Notes under the pieces: generated by a model | Database searches by the model: none | What the model saw: the letters and a program-made list of their open reading frames with translations, nothing else | Told to the model about the DNA's origin: nothing | Translations under genes and position numbers: made by a program | In this document: positions 15,646 to 24,320 of the stretch, one piece after another | Layout of the letters: every line of letters begins with the position of its first letter | Numbering within the stretch: the stretch's first letter is position 1 | Origin: Corallococcus macrosporus | GTDB lineage: Bacteria > Myxococcota > Myxococcia > Myxococcales > Myxococcaceae | Assembly (NCBI RefSeq): GCF_017302985.1 | Contig: NZ_JAFIMU010000007.1 | Coordinates: forward strand, 2,867,001 to 2,931,000 | Length of the DNA stretch: 64,000 bases | Direction: 5' to 3'

Positions 15646-16947
15646 TTATCGGGGCGGAGGCTCCACGTAGCGGGCGCGCGGACGGAGCAGGTGGCCCTGC
15701 TCGCGCTGCTCCAAGACGTGGGCCACCCAGCCCGCGGTGCGGCCCAGGCTGAACAGCACGATGGCGGCGCCGGAGGGCAGGCCCAGCGCGTCCGCGAGCA
15801 TCACCAGGCCCCAGTCCAGCGACGGGGGCGGATGGCCGGCGTCGCGCATGGTGTCCATGACGGCGCGGGCCACGCGGACCTTCGGGGACTCGGGCTTCAC
15901 GCTCAAGGCTGCGTCGATGAGCGGCGGCACGCGCGGGTCGCCCTTGGCGTAGAGGCGGTGGCCGAAGCCCGTCACGGCCTCGCCCCGGCGCAGGCGGCCG
16001 TGGATGACCTGCGCGGCGCGCTCGGGCCGGCCGACCTCCGCGATGAGGGCCTCCACGCGGTCGCAGGCGCCGCCGTGGCGGTGGCCGGAGATGGCCGCGA
16101 GCGCGGCGCTCATGCACGCGTACAGGTCCGCGCCGGAGGAGGCCGTCACGCGGGCCGCGAAGGTGGAGGTGTTCAGTTCGTGGTCCGCGCAGAGCACGAG
16201 CGCCAGGTTGATCAGCGACTCCGTCCGCTTCGGCTTCGCGTCCCAGGCCGTGGCGAGCGAAGCGGCCATCGTGGGTTCCTTCAGCGCCCGTGACACGCGG
16301 CCGGGCGCCTGGGCCACGCAGACCCACGCGCCCAGGTAACGGATGAGCCTGCGCGCGCGGGCCATGTCCTGCTCCGGAGGCGCGGAGAAGCGGCCCGCGT
16401 CGCCCGCAGCGAGCAGGGGCACCAGCGCCGCGAGCGCGGACAGGGGCGGGGTGTCTCGCGGCAGCATGGCGGCCAGCGAAGCGGGGGAGAGTGGCGCGCC
16501 CTTGAGGGGTGTTTCCGACGCGGGCCAGGGCGTGGGCTCCAGCGGCAGTTTGCCGGTCCACAGCAGCTCCGCCACGTCCTCGAAGCGGTGGCCTCGCGTG
16601 GCCAGCTCCACCGCGTCGCGGCCCCGGTATTCGAGTCCAGCTTCGCTGATGCGAGACACCGACGAGTCGATGACGGGCTCACCCCAGCGCAGCGCTCCGG
16701 ACGCCACCGCCGCGTGGCCCGCGCGGGCGTCGTGGCGCGTCTTCAACCGCTCCACGTCCGAGCGCAGGTAGCGGTTCTCCTTCGTGCCCTTCTCCGGCAC
16801 GCACCGCACGAGCCCCCGGCTCACGTACGTGTACAGCGTCGACCGCTTCACGCCCAGGAGGGTGGCTGCCTCATCCGCGCGCAGCAGCTCCTCCTCAACT
16901 GGATGGTCGAATCGAGATTGAGAACGACCCCCTGCACGACGCACCAT
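15646..16947 (-). CDS. Citrate synthase-family protein with N-terminal MerR-type helix-turn-helix
   Basis: 433 residues. Residues about 18-70 form a MerR/excisionase-like winged helix (RADEAATLLGVKRSTLYTYV, then ENRYLRSDVERLK). From about 95 on it follows citrate synthase: ISEAGLEYRGRDAVEL, ADHELNTSTF (catalytic His of the first motif), SGHRHGGACDRVEAL, FGHRLYAKGDPRV (second His) and SLDWGLVMLADALGLP (catalytic Asp). All three catalytic positions appear kept, so the enzyme may be active. The DNA-binding fusion suggests either a metabolite-sensing regulator or a citrate/methylcitrate synthase that controls its own promoter. A near-perfect inverted repeat lies just upstream. Confidence 0.85.
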   Translation of the reverse strand: MVRRAGGRSQSRFDHPVEEELLRADEAATLLGVKRSTLYTYVSRGLVRCVPEKGTKENRYLRSDVERLKTRHDARAGHAAVASGALRWGEPVIDSSVSRISEAGLEYRGRDAVELATRGHRFEDVAELLWTGKLPLEPTPWPASETPLKGAPLSPASLAAMLPRDTPPLSALAALVPLLAAGDAGRFSAPPEQDMARARRLIRYLGAWVCVAQAPGRVSRALKEPTMAASLATAWDAKPKRTESLINLALVLCADHELNTSTFAARVTASSGADLYACMSAALAAISGHRHGGACDRVEALIAEVGRPERAAQVIHGRLRRGEAVTGFGHRLYAKGDPRVPPLIDAALSVKPESPKVRVARAVMDTMRDAGHPPPSLDWGLVMLADALGLPSGAAIVLFSLGRTAGWVAHVLEQREQGHLLRPRARYVEPPPR

Positions 16948-16975
16948 GTTTCACGTGCCTCCCTGGAGCGGAGTC

Positions 16976-17006
16976 TCGACTCGACTGGACCTTCCTGTCG
17001 AGTTGA
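16976..17006. promoter_or_regulatory. Inverted repeat between the MerR-citrate synthase gene and the divergent methyltransferase
   Basis: TCGACTCGAC (16976-16985) and GTCGAGTTGA (16997-17006) form a dyad with 9 of 10 matching pairs around an 11-base spacer; the inner seven pairs are perfect. It is centred in the 101-base gap between the two divergent starts. MerR-type proteins bind dyads of about this size, so autoregulation by the adjacent fusion protein is a reasonable inference. Confidence 0.45.
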
Positions 17007-17048
17007 ACCACCCATGGGCGAGGTCACATCCCGCGAAGGAGAGCGACC

Positions 17049-17828
17049 ATGAACGTGGACTTCGGACGGACGTCGTCGGACTACGCGAAGCACCGGGCTG
17101 GCTTCCCGGACGCCTTCTACACACGGCTGGAACAGGACGGCGTGCTCACGCCCGGCCTGCGCATTCTCGACCTGGGCACCGGCACGGGCACCGTCGCGCG
17201 CAGCCTGGCCCGGCGCGGCGGCCACGTCACCGCCCTGGACGTGTCCGCGCCGCAGCTGGAGGCCGCCGCGCGGCTCGCTCGCGACGAGGGCCTTGGCATC
17301 GACTTCCGCGAGGCGCCCGCGGAGAACACCGGCCTGCCGTCCGGGTCCTTCGACCGCGTGTTCGCGGGCCAGTGCTGGCACTGGTTCGACCGCGCCGCCG
17401 CCGCGCGCGAGGTCTTCCGCCTGCTCAAGCCCGGCGGGAAGCTGATCCTCTGCCACTTCGACTGGACGGCCCTGCCCGGCAACCTGCTGGAGGCCACCGA
17501 GGCGCTGGTGGAGGAGTTCAGCCCCCGCGTCAAACTGGACGTGGAGCGCTTCAGCCAGGGCCTGGGCATCTACCCGCAGTGGTTCCGCGACGTGGGCGTG
17601 GCCGGCTTCCAGCACCTGACGTCCTTCACCTTCGACACGCTCACGCCCTACACCCACGAGGCGTGGCGCGGACGGATGCGCGCGAATGCCCGCGTCGGCG
17701 CCATGCTCCCGCCCGACGAGGTCGCCCGCTTCGACGCCGCGCTGGGCGCGATCCTCGCCGCGCGCTTCCCCCAGGAGCCGATGGCCGTTCCCCACCGCGT
17801 GTTCGCGCTCGTCGCGGAGCGCCCGTGA
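17049..17828 (+). CDS. Class I SAM-dependent methyltransferase
   Basis: 259 residues. Motif I is ILDLGTGTGTVARSLARRGG, followed by VTALDVSAPQLEAA and, at motif IV, FDRVFAGQCWHWFDRAAAA. The QCWHWFD stretch is typical of the Methyltransf_11 group that includes TrmR/UbiE-like proteins. An AAGGAGAG ribosome-binding site precedes the ATG. It is divergent from the MerR-citrate synthase gene and may share its operator. The substrate is unknown. Confidence 0.88.
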   Translation: MNVDFGRTSSDYAKHRAGFPDAFYTRLEQDGVLTPGLRILDLGTGTGTVARSLARRGGHVTALDVSAPQLEAAARLARDEGLGIDFREAPAENTGLPSGSFDRVFAGQCWHWFDRAAAAREVFRLLKPGGKLILCHFDWTALPGNLLEATEALVEEFSPRVKLDVERFSQGLGIYPQWFRDVGVAGFQHLTSFTFDTLTPYTHEAWRGRMRANARVGAMLPPDEVARFDAALGAILAARFPQEPMAVPHRVFALVAERP

Positions 17829-17861
17829 AGTTGCCGGGAGGCCTGATAGGGTGCGCGGCCC

Positions 17862-18362
17862 ATGGTCTCCCTGCTGGATGCGCTCGACCGCGAGCGGCTG
17901 CTCAAGGACTCCGCCGCCGCTTCCGGTCTGCTGCCGAAGGGTGAGCCTCCCTACGTGTCACTGCTGCGGCTGTGCGAGGCGGGCCTGCTCGTGGGCGGGC
18001 TCACCGTGGGGTACGGCGTCCGGCCGGATGAGCTGGTGGGGCCGCTCACCGCGGCCATGGGCGGCGCGGCCCGGCGGCTCAAGGTCGTGGACGTGCGCGA
18101 GCGTCCCGCGCTGGAGCTGCACGTCGCGGCGGGCGACGTCACGGAGCGCTGGGAGGTGGAGGACGTGCCCGCGCTCGTGCACAACCTCAACGACCTGTAC
18201 CGCGACGCGGCCGACGTGCGCGCGGTGGCGGTGCTGGGTGAATGGGAAGACTCGCTCCAGCTCTTGTGCGTCGAGCGCCGCGCATTGGGCCGGCTCCTGC
18301 GGCAGCCCTTCTTCGCGCCCGTCAACGCGCGGGGGCTCCAGGACCTGGTCGCGTCGCGCTGA
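17862..18362 (+). CDS. Conserved-looking protein of unknown function
   Basis: 166 residues without signal peptide or membrane segments. It begins with SLLDALDRERLLKDSAAASG, continues with an alpha/beta pattern (LLRLCEAGLLVGGLTVGYGV, KVVDVRERPALELHVAAG) and ends in LLRQPFFAPVNARGLQDL. Codon usage is typical of the genome, which supports a real gene. I do not recognise the family. It follows the methyltransferase by 33 bases and may be transcribed with it. Confidence 0.65.
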   Translation: MVSLLDALDRERLLKDSAAASGLLPKGEPPYVSLLRLCEAGLLVGGLTVGYGVRPDELVGPLTAAMGGAARRLKVVDVRERPALELHVAAGDVTERWEVEDVPALVHNLNDLYRDAADVRAVAVLGEWEDSLQLLCVERRALGRLLRQPFFAPVNARGLQDLVASR

Positions 18363-18414
18363 AGCGGCCTTTGCCTCCCTCGACCCCGGACGCCCGGTGG
18401 GGCACCATGGGGGC

Positions 18415-20826
18415 ATGCGCATCACGCTGGCCCTCATCGTTGGATTGCTCCTGGCGCAGGTCGCTCGCGCGGAGCCGGATTCGTTTGGCCTGGGCACCGG
18501 CCGTGACGGCACGCTGACCGTCGTCCCGGGGAATCCGCTCCCCCTGTCCGTGGCGTCCCCGCTGGGGAAGAACGCCGTGGCGGGGGACCAGGAGCTGGTG
18601 GTGTCCAGCGCCATCGTCTCCTCGGGCGACCTGGTGATGATCCACGAGAGCAGCGGCCTGTCGCCCGCGCCCGACGTGGGCAATTCGAAGGGCGTGTCGC
18701 TGACGGGGTCCATCGCGCTGGGGCGCTGGGAGCTGGCGCGGGTGGAGGCGGTGACGACCAGCGCGCCCCCCACGCTCGTGCTGACCGCGCCGCTGCGGTA
18801 CGCCTACACCGCGAGCCGGGCGCAGGTGGTGCGCGTGGCCGAGTACGCCGACCTCATCGTCCAGCCGGGCGCGCGGCTCACCGCGTCGCCGTGGACCGGC
18901 AAGGCGGGCGGCATCCTCGCGATGCTGGTGACGGGCAAGGTGATCAACGAAGGCCGCATCGACGCGGACGGCATGGGCGCCCAGGGCGGCTCCTTCCAGG
19001 TGGGCGCCGACCTGATGGGCTGCACCGGACTGGAGCTGGAGCGTGCGAAGGGCGGGTCCTCGCGCGGCGAGGGCGTGGCGGGAGTTTCCTCGAGGACGGG
19101 CATCTCCAGCGGGCGCGGCAACCTGGCCAACGGTGGCGGCGGTGGCAACTGCTCCGCTTCGGGCGGTGGCGGTGGCGGTCACGGCGGCGTCGGAGGCCAG
19201 GGCGGGCGCACGGCGACGGCGGATGGGCAGCGCGACGAGGGAGGCCTGGGCGGCGCGGCGCTGAACTACTCCGTGTTCGAGCGCTTCGCGTTCGGCGGTG
19301 GCGGCGGCGCGGGCCATGGCTACGACACGTCCGGCTCCGGCGGCGCGGCGGGGGGGGGCGTGGTGTTCATCCGCGCCTCCGCGTTCGACGGCAAGGGCGT
19401 CTACAGCGCCTCCGGCGCGGCGGCGGTGGCCTCTTCGGGCAATGACGGCGCGGGCGGCGGTGGCGCGGGCGGCGCGGTGATGCTGCGCGCGGCGGACATC
19501 CTGAACTGCGGTGCGGTCGAGGCACGGGGTGGCGCGGGCGGCGACGTGAGGATGGACAAGGAGCCCCTCGGGCCGGGCGGGGGCGGTGCTGGCGGCCGGG
19601 TGTTGCTCCAGGCCAGGGGCGTCTCGTGCCTCGCCAACGTGAGCGCGGGCAGCGCGGGCGTGTCCGCCTATCCGGGCGCGGGTTCCTACGGCGCGACGCC
19701 GGTCTCCACCGCGTCGGACGCGGGCACTCCGGACGGCGGCCCGTTGCCTGACGGAGGCACGTCCTCGGGCGGCACGTCCGCCGGGACGGTGCAGCAGGTG
19801 GATGGGGCGTTCCAGGTCCCGGTCACGCCGGTCATCACGGCGCCCGCGTCGGGTGAGACGTCCACCAGCACGCGCCCGCGCTTCGAGGGCACCGCGGGCA
19901 CGAACGGTCCCATCGTCCACATCGTCGTGGACGGGCGGGAGATTGGCGCGGTGGTGCCGGGGTCGGACGGCCGCTTCACCTACGACCCCACCACGCCGCT
20001 GGCCGCGGGGGCGCACCAGGTCGTCGCCTGGGCGGAGTCGCTGGGCGTGGCGAGCAGCGCGTCCACGCCGGTGCGCTTCACCACGCCCGCGGTGGTGCTC
20101 GCGGACGGCGGTGTCGTGCAGATGGCGGTGCTGGTGGTGCCGGGCAACGGGGACACGGTGGGGCCCACGCCGCTGTTCGCCGGCACCGCGCCCAATGGCG
20201 TGAACGTGGGCGTGGTCATCGACGACGGGCCGGACATCATCGTGCCGTTGGACCTGCTGGGGCGCTTCCGCTACCAGGTGCCGGAGTCGGATCCGCTGAG
20301 CGTGGGCCCGCACAAGGTGACGGTGCACTCGCACAACGAGGCGGGGGATGACGGGCCGTACTCCGACGTCGTGGGCTTCGAGGTGGCGGTGCCCGGAGCG
20401 GACGGCGGAACGAATGGCGACGCGGGCACGGTGGATCCGGCGGTGCCCATGGTGCTGGTGCCCGAGCAGGGCGCGACCGTGGATCCGACGTTCATGTTCG
20501 TGGGCGTGGCGCTGCCGGGCACGACCGTGCGGCTGGAGGTGGACGGCACGGCGCTCGCGCTCGCCACGGCGGATGACGAAGGCGTCTTCCGCCACGTGCT
20601 GACGGCGGACACGGCGCTCGAGATGGGCGCGCACAAGGTCGTCGCGCAGGTGGTGACGGAGGAAGGCGAGGCGGGGCCGATGTCTCCGGAGGTGGGCTTC
20701 CAGGTGCGAGGCCCCACCGACCTGGACGTGGGCTGCGGCTGTGGCACGGCGCCCGCGGGGATGATCAGCCTCTGGGCGCTGGTGGGCCTGGGCGCCCTGG
20801 CGCGCCGCCGCCGCGCGCGGAGCTGA
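18415..20826 (+). CDS. Gly-rich secreted surface protein with Ig-like repeats and MYXO-CTERM tail
   Basis: 803 residues. A signal peptide (MRITLALIVGLLLAQVARA) is followed by a beta-rich region, then an extremely Gly-rich stretch at about 225-410 with runs of Gly. A linker rich in Asp, Gly and Ser leads to three Ig-like repeats of about 95 residues, each with a PVITAPASGE-like start and a core like GAHQVVAWAESLGVASS. The end is the MYXO-CTERM form: a Cys pair (CGCGTAP), a hydrophobic helix (ISLWALVGLGALA) and an Arg cluster, a sorting signal removed on export to the surface. The layout resembles the AgmC-like proteins annotated in myxobacteria. A structural or adhesive role is likely. Confidence 0.8.
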   Translation: MRITLALIVGLLLAQVARAEPDSFGLGTGRDGTLTVVPGNPLPLSVASPLGKNAVAGDQELVVSSAIVSSGDLVMIHESSGLSPAPDVGNSKGVSLTGSIALGRWELARVEAVTTSAPPTLVLTAPLRYAYTASRAQVVRVAEYADLIVQPGARLTASPWTGKAGGILAMLVTGKVINEGRIDADGMGAQGGSFQVGADLMGCTGLELERAKGGSSRGEGVAGVSSRTGISSGRGNLANGGGGGNCSASGGGGGGHGGVGGQGGRTATADGQRDEGGLGGAALNYSVFERFAFGGGGGAGHGYDTSGSGGAAGGGVVFIRASAFDGKGVYSASGAAAVASSGNDGAGGGGAGGAVMLRAADILNCGAVEARGGAGGDVRMDKEPLGPGGGGAGGRVLLQARGVSCLANVSAGSAGVSAYPGAGSYGATPVSTASDAGTPDGGPLPDGGTSSGGTSAGTVQQVDGAFQVPVTPVITAPASGETSTSTRPRFEGTAGTNGPIVHIVVDGREIGAVVPGSDGRFTYDPTTPLAAGAHQVVAWAESLGVASSASTPVRFTTPAVVLADGGVVQMAVLVVPGNGDTVGPTPLFAGTAPNGVNVGVVIDDGPDIIVPLDLLGRFRYQVPESDPLSVGPHKVTVHSHNEAGDDGPYSDVVGFEVAVPGADGGTNGDAGTVDPAVPMVLVPEQGATVDPTFMFVGVALPGTTVRLEVDGTALALATADDEGVFRHVLTADTALEMGAHKVVAQVVTEEGEAGPMSPEVGFQVRGPTDLDVGCGCGTAPAGMISLWALVGLGALARRRRARS

Positions 20827-20831
20827 AGCAC

Positions 20832-21209
20832 TTAGGCTTCGTCCAGGGCTTCCAGTTGGATTTGAGCGATGTCGCGGTAGAGCGGCACCACTTCGTCCTC
20901 CACGATGTCGCGGAGGACCTGCCGCGCGCCGTCCATGTCGCCCGCCTCCTGGCGCTTCGTCACTTCGCTGAGTGCGCGTGACAAGCGGTTGGACCCGTCA
21001 CGAATACGCCGTGCGATCTCGGTGAGCAGCGTCGCGGCGCCAGCCTCGCTTTGGATCGCCTGCTGGACATCCGCGACTGGAATGCCGACCTGGGGCCCCG
21101 TGCGCTGGAGGATGGCGCGCGACTCGGCCGTGAGCGTGAAGGGCTCACCGGCCGAGACCCGGCGTGAAAGGTCCCGAACGTCGTCCCAGTTCAAATCCTG
21201 TCCGGTCAT
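20832..21209 (-). CDS. DUSAM domain protein
   Basis: 125 residues, all helical, without signal peptide. It matches the DUSAM domain found in many copies in Myxococcus and Stigmatella genomes: WDDVRDLSRRVSAGEPFTLT, RAILQRTGPQVGIPVADVQQ, TLLTEIARRIRDGSNRL and MDGARQVLRDIVEDEVVPLY. Function is unknown. It converges on the MYXO-CTERM gene with 5 bases between the stops. It lies 7 bases after the Cys-rich lipoprotein gene on the same strand, so the two are probably one operon. Confidence 0.8.
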   Translation of the reverse strand: MTGQDLNWDDVRDLSRRVSAGEPFTLTAESRAILQRTGPQVGIPVADVQQAIQSEAGAATLLTEIARRIRDGSNRLSRALSEVTKRQEAGDMDGARQVLRDIVEDEVVPLYRDIAQIQLEALDEA

Positions 21210-21216
21210 GAGGTTC

Positions 21217-21597
21217 CTAGTTGCGGCGAGGACGGCAGAGGTCGAACGGCCACTGCTTCTGGCCCTCGCAGTTTCGCAGGCAGGCGTAGCAGTCGCCCAC
21301 CCAGCGTGGCTTCTTCGAGTCCCTGCACTGCACGTAGCGGTCAATGCAGTGCTGTCGCCATCCCTCGTCAGGATCATCCACGTCCTTGAGCGTGGCGCCG
21401 ACCGCTGCTGCTCCGATGGCCGCGGTCCCCGCGAGGGCAGCGGCTTCGGCATCCGTGAGCCCACACGCGGCGGGATTGCCCGGGTGGGCTTCCACACAAC
21501 ATGTCTCACTGTCGATGCACGTCGCGGTCGCACAGCCCAGGGACCCTCCCGTCCACAGCAACCACGCGAGCCAAAGAGCTTTGGAGGGGATTTCCAT
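21217..21597 (-). CDS. Small Cys-rich lipoprotein
   Basis: 126 residues with a lipoprotein signal (WLAWLLWTGGSLGCATAT, lipobox LGC). A short hydrophobic Ala/Gly helix (AEAAALAGTAAIGAAAVGAT) is followed by a Cys-rich end: C-x5-C, then GDCYACLRNCEG and LCRPRRN. About twelve Cys residues suggest a disulfide-stabilised envelope protein. Myxobacteria carry large families of short lipoproteins with variable ends, some acting as transferred toxins (Sit/TraA-dependent systems). The Cys-rich end could belong to one of these, but I cannot place it. It shares its strand and probably its transcript with the DUSAM gene. Confidence 0.7.
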   Translation of the reverse strand: MEIPSKALWLAWLLWTGGSLGCATATCIDSETCCVEAHPGNPAACGLTDAEAAALAGTAAIGAAAVGATLKDVDDPDEGWRQHCIDRYVQCRDSKKPRWVGDCYACLRNCEGQKQWPFDLCRPRRN

Positions 21598-21718
21598 GGG
21601 TGTCGTGGAATCCTAATCCAGAGGGCCCGGCAGGCGTCCCACGGGGTCGGCGGGCGCGGCGGGGGAGGGGCCGTTATCTTCCCGCGCTCGAAGGCGTCCC
21701 GGCTCCCGGGACGACAGG

Positions 21719-22966
21719 GTGGCGCGCGTGACGACGGACGTGTCCTCGGAAGAAGCTCCCTCGCGGCGGTCCCGGCGCTCGGCCCGGGCTCCGGGGTGGC
21801 GGTGGGTGCTGTCGCTGCTCCTGGGGCTGGGCCTGCCCACCCTGCTGCACGTCTACATCGGCCTTCGCCTCTTCACCGCGCCCGGCTGGCCTGCTCCCTG
21901 GGCCGCCCTGGGCTGGGGCCTGCTGGGCCTCTGCTACCTCGTCCTGCTGGCGGGCTTTCGCGCCGCGCGCCGTGAGGCCGCCGGCTTCTCCCGCGTCATC
22001 CAGTGGGGCGCTTACGTCTGGCTGGGCGCCTTCGGCGTGTTCCTCACCGCCGTGCTCGCCTCCGACGTCGTCGGCGCCGCGCTGTCGCTCTCCGGCACCG
22101 TCACCGACATGCACGCGCTCGCCCGGGGCCGCGCGGCCGTCGTGCTGGGCACCGTCGTGCCCGCCGTGGCCTTCGCCTTCGTCACCGCGCGCGGCAGGGC
22201 CCGCGTGGAGCGCACCACCGTGGCCCTGAAGGACCTGGGCCCGGGCCTGGACGGCCTGCGCGTCGTGCAACTGTCCGACGTCCACGTGGGCCCCACCCTG
22301 GACGGCGTGTGGCTCCAGCGCGTGGTGGATCAGGTCAACGCCCTGAAGCCGGACATCGTCGCCATCACCGGCGACCTGGTGGACGGCTCCGTGGACCAGC
22401 TGCGCGACCAGATGACCCCGCTCGCGTCCCTCCAGGCCCCGCTCGGCGTCTACTACGTCACCGGAAACCACGAGTTCTACCATGGCGCCCGCGCCTGGAT
22501 GGCCGAGGTGGCCCGGCTGGGCATCACCGTCCTCACCAACGAGCACCGCGTCGTGGAGCGCGGCGGCGCCCGGCTCGTCGTCGCCGGCGTCACCGACCAC
22601 GACGCGGGCCACATCGATCCGCCGCTCAAGAGCCGCCCCGACCTGGCGCTCGCCGGCGCCCCGCCGGACGTGCCCCGCCTGCTGCTGGCCCACCAGCCCC
22701 GCACCGCCCTGTCCCTGGAGGGCCTGCGCGTGGACCTCCAGCTCTCCGGCCACACCCACGGCGGGCAGATCTTCCCCTTCATGTTCTTCGTGAAGCTCCA
22801 GCAGCCCGTCGTGCAGGGCCTGGCCACCGTCGCCGGCACCCGCGTCTACACCCACCGCGGCACCGGCTACTGGGGCCCCCCCTTGCGCCTGGGCCCCGCC
22901 CCGGAGATCGCGGCCCTCACCCTGGTAGGAGCTCCCCGTTCTGACGGTGATTCAAGCCAAGCTTGA
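21719..22966 (+). CDS. Membrane-anchored metallophosphoesterase (YkuE-like)
   Basis: 415 residues. Four hydrophobic helices occupy about 25-155, followed by a calcineurin-like phosphoesterase domain with its five motifs: LSDVHVG, GDLVDG, GNHEFYHG, LLLAHQP and SGHTHGGQIFP. All metal-binding positions are present. YkuE-type enzymes hydrolyse lipid-linked phosphoesters; the substrate here is unknown. The start is one of two in-frame GTG codons (21719 or 21728). Its stop overlaps a TTG codon of the next open frame. Confidence 0.9.
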   Translation: MARVTTDVSSEEAPSRRSRRSARAPGWRWVLSLLLGLGLPTLLHVYIGLRLFTAPGWPAPWAALGWGLLGLCYLVLLAGFRAARREAAGFSRVIQWGAYVWLGAFGVFLTAVLASDVVGAALSLSGTVTDMHALARGRAAVVLGTVVPAVAFAFVTARGRARVERTTVALKDLGPGLDGLRVVQLSDVHVGPTLDGVWLQRVVDQVNALKPDIVAITGDLVDGSVDQLRDQMTPLASLQAPLGVYYVTGNHEFYHGARAWMAEVARLGITVLTNEHRVVERGGARLVVAGVTDHDAGHIDPPLKSRPDLALAGAPPDVPRLLLAHQPRTALSLEGLRVDLQLSGHTHGGQIFPFMFFVKLQQPVVQGLATVAGTRVYTHRGTGYWGPPLRLGPAPEIAALTLVGAPRSDGDSSQA

Positions 22967-22998
22967 TATTTCCGTTCTTGCTGCTTATTGTTCGGGAC

Positions 22999-23517
22999 GT
23001 GGCTACCGCACCGTCTTCCCTCCTTGTCCCGGAATTCGCCTTCAGCCGTCCCACGGCCCCCGCGGTCCCGGGTGCGCGTCGCGGGGCGGTGGTCCCGATC
23101 GCGGCGCCCCGGACGGGGCGGGCGGCGCCGGTGCTGCTGGTGGTCTCCGAGTCCCCCGAGGTCCGGCTGGCGGTGGCGCGGGAGGTGGGGCTGGGGTGCC
23201 GGATGGTGACGGCGCTGGGCGCGACGTCGGCGGACCGGCGGCTGGACCTGGGCGTGGCGGTGGACGGGCTGGTGCTGGACCTGGACGCGGATCGCCGCGT
23301 CGTGAGCGACTTCCTCTGCCGGCTGGTGGACCGGGGCTTCCATGGCCCGCGCATCCTCCTGTCCTCCGGTTTCCGTCCCGACGCGAGCGCCACCGTCCCG
23401 ACAGGCTGCCACACCCACTTCGCACTCGGCCGGCCCTGGCGCTCCGGTGAGTTGCGTTCGCTCCTGGAGAGGGTCCTTGGGGTCTCCCACCTCGCTCAAT
23501 CCGCAAGCCGTCCGTGA
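22999..23517 (+). CDS. Degenerate receiver-like protein
   Basis: About 172 residues from a GTG; an alternative TTG at 22963 overlaps the preceding stop and would add 12 hydrophobic residues. After a low-complexity start, residues about 45-165 follow a response-regulator receiver: PVLLVVSESPEVRLAVARE, VDGLVLDLDADRR (phospho-acceptor-like Asp), PRILLSS and GRPWRSGELRSLLERVLG. The acidic pair at the first strand is replaced and the conserved Lys is Arg, so phosphorylation is doubtful. No output domain. Its role is unknown. Confidence 0.5.
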   Translation: MATAPSSLLVPEFAFSRPTAPAVPGARRGAVVPIAAPRTGRAAPVLLVVSESPEVRLAVAREVGLGCRMVTALGATSADRRLDLGVAVDGLVLDLDADRRVVSDFLCRLVDRGFHGPRILLSSGFRPDASATVPTGCHTHFALGRPWRSGELRSLLERVLGVSHLAQSASRP

Positions 23518-23548
23518 CTCCCGCCGTGACGCTCCCCGCCTCGCTCCG

Positions 23549-24301
23549 TTGACGGCGCGGGTGGCGGACGCGGGCCACGGGCTGTTCACCGGCATCGCCG
23601 GGGCGTCCGCGGGCGCCGCGCGCAGCGCGTACCTGGCGCTGGCGCTCTTCGCCAGCGGGATGGCCCGCTGCGCGACGGGGCGCTCGCGCGACGGGCTGCC
23701 CCAGCTCAAGCGCTGCCTGTTCCGCGTGGCGCAGGTGCCGGTGGACCTGGTGCTGATGCTGGGCGGGCGCGTGCTGTCCGCCGTGCAGGTGGTGACGGGC
23801 CTGGAGCCCGTGGGCCGCCGGCTGACGGACGCGGAGGTGGAGCGGCTGCGCCCCATCTTCGGCGACAGCCTGGACTACGGCTGCGTGCGCGTGAAGGAAG
23901 GCGCCCTGGGCCTTTTGGGCCTGCCGGGCCGCGCGTTCGCGCATGGCGACGTCCTCTTCATCCCCCCCGGCTACGGCGCGGTGGGCTTCCGGCTGCTGGT
24001 GCACGAGCTCACGCACGTGTGGCAGCACCAGCACGGCGGCACGGGCTACCTGAGCGGCGCGCTGGCGGCGCAGTACCTGGGGGACGGCTACGACTGGCGC
24101 AAGGCCGTGGGCCACCGGCGCTGGGCGGAGCTCAACGCGGAGCAGCAGGCGCAGTTCATCGAGGACGCCGCCGACGCGCAGCTCATCCCCCACGTGGGCC
24201 GCCCCACGCCCCAGCAGCGGCTGCGCGGCTGGAGCGACGCCGCCCTGTGCCTGCTGGACGAGGCCCTGGACTGCCTCTACGCCGGACGGGGCGCCCCGTG
24301 A
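23549..24301 (+). CDS. Zincin-like protein with HExxH motif
   Basis: About 250 residues from a TTG (a GTG at 23561 is equally possible). Membrane-like helices occupy the first 100 residues. The second half has LRPIFGDSLDYGCVRVKEG, then FAHGDVLFIPPGYG and the zinc-binding stretch LLVHELTHVWQHQHGG. An acidic helix follows (AEQQAQFIEDAADAQL) that could give the third ligand. This pattern is known from DUF4157-like and vgr-related proteins. Those domains occur in secreted effectors and in stand-alone proteins, so either is possible. No signal peptide is evident. Confidence 0.65.
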   Translation: MTARVADAGHGLFTGIAGASAGAARSAYLALALFASGMARCATGRSRDGLPQLKRCLFRVAQVPVDLVLMLGGRVLSAVQVVTGLEPVGRRLTDAEVERLRPIFGDSLDYGCVRVKEGALGLLGLPGRAFAHGDVLFIPPGYGAVGFRLLVHELTHVWQHQHGGTGYLSGALAAQYLGDGYDWRKAVGHRRWAELNAEQQAQFIEDAADAQLIPHVGRPTPQQRLRGWSDAALCLLDEALDCLYAGRGAP

Positions 24302-24320
24302 GGCCGTCCGTCCCCGTTCC

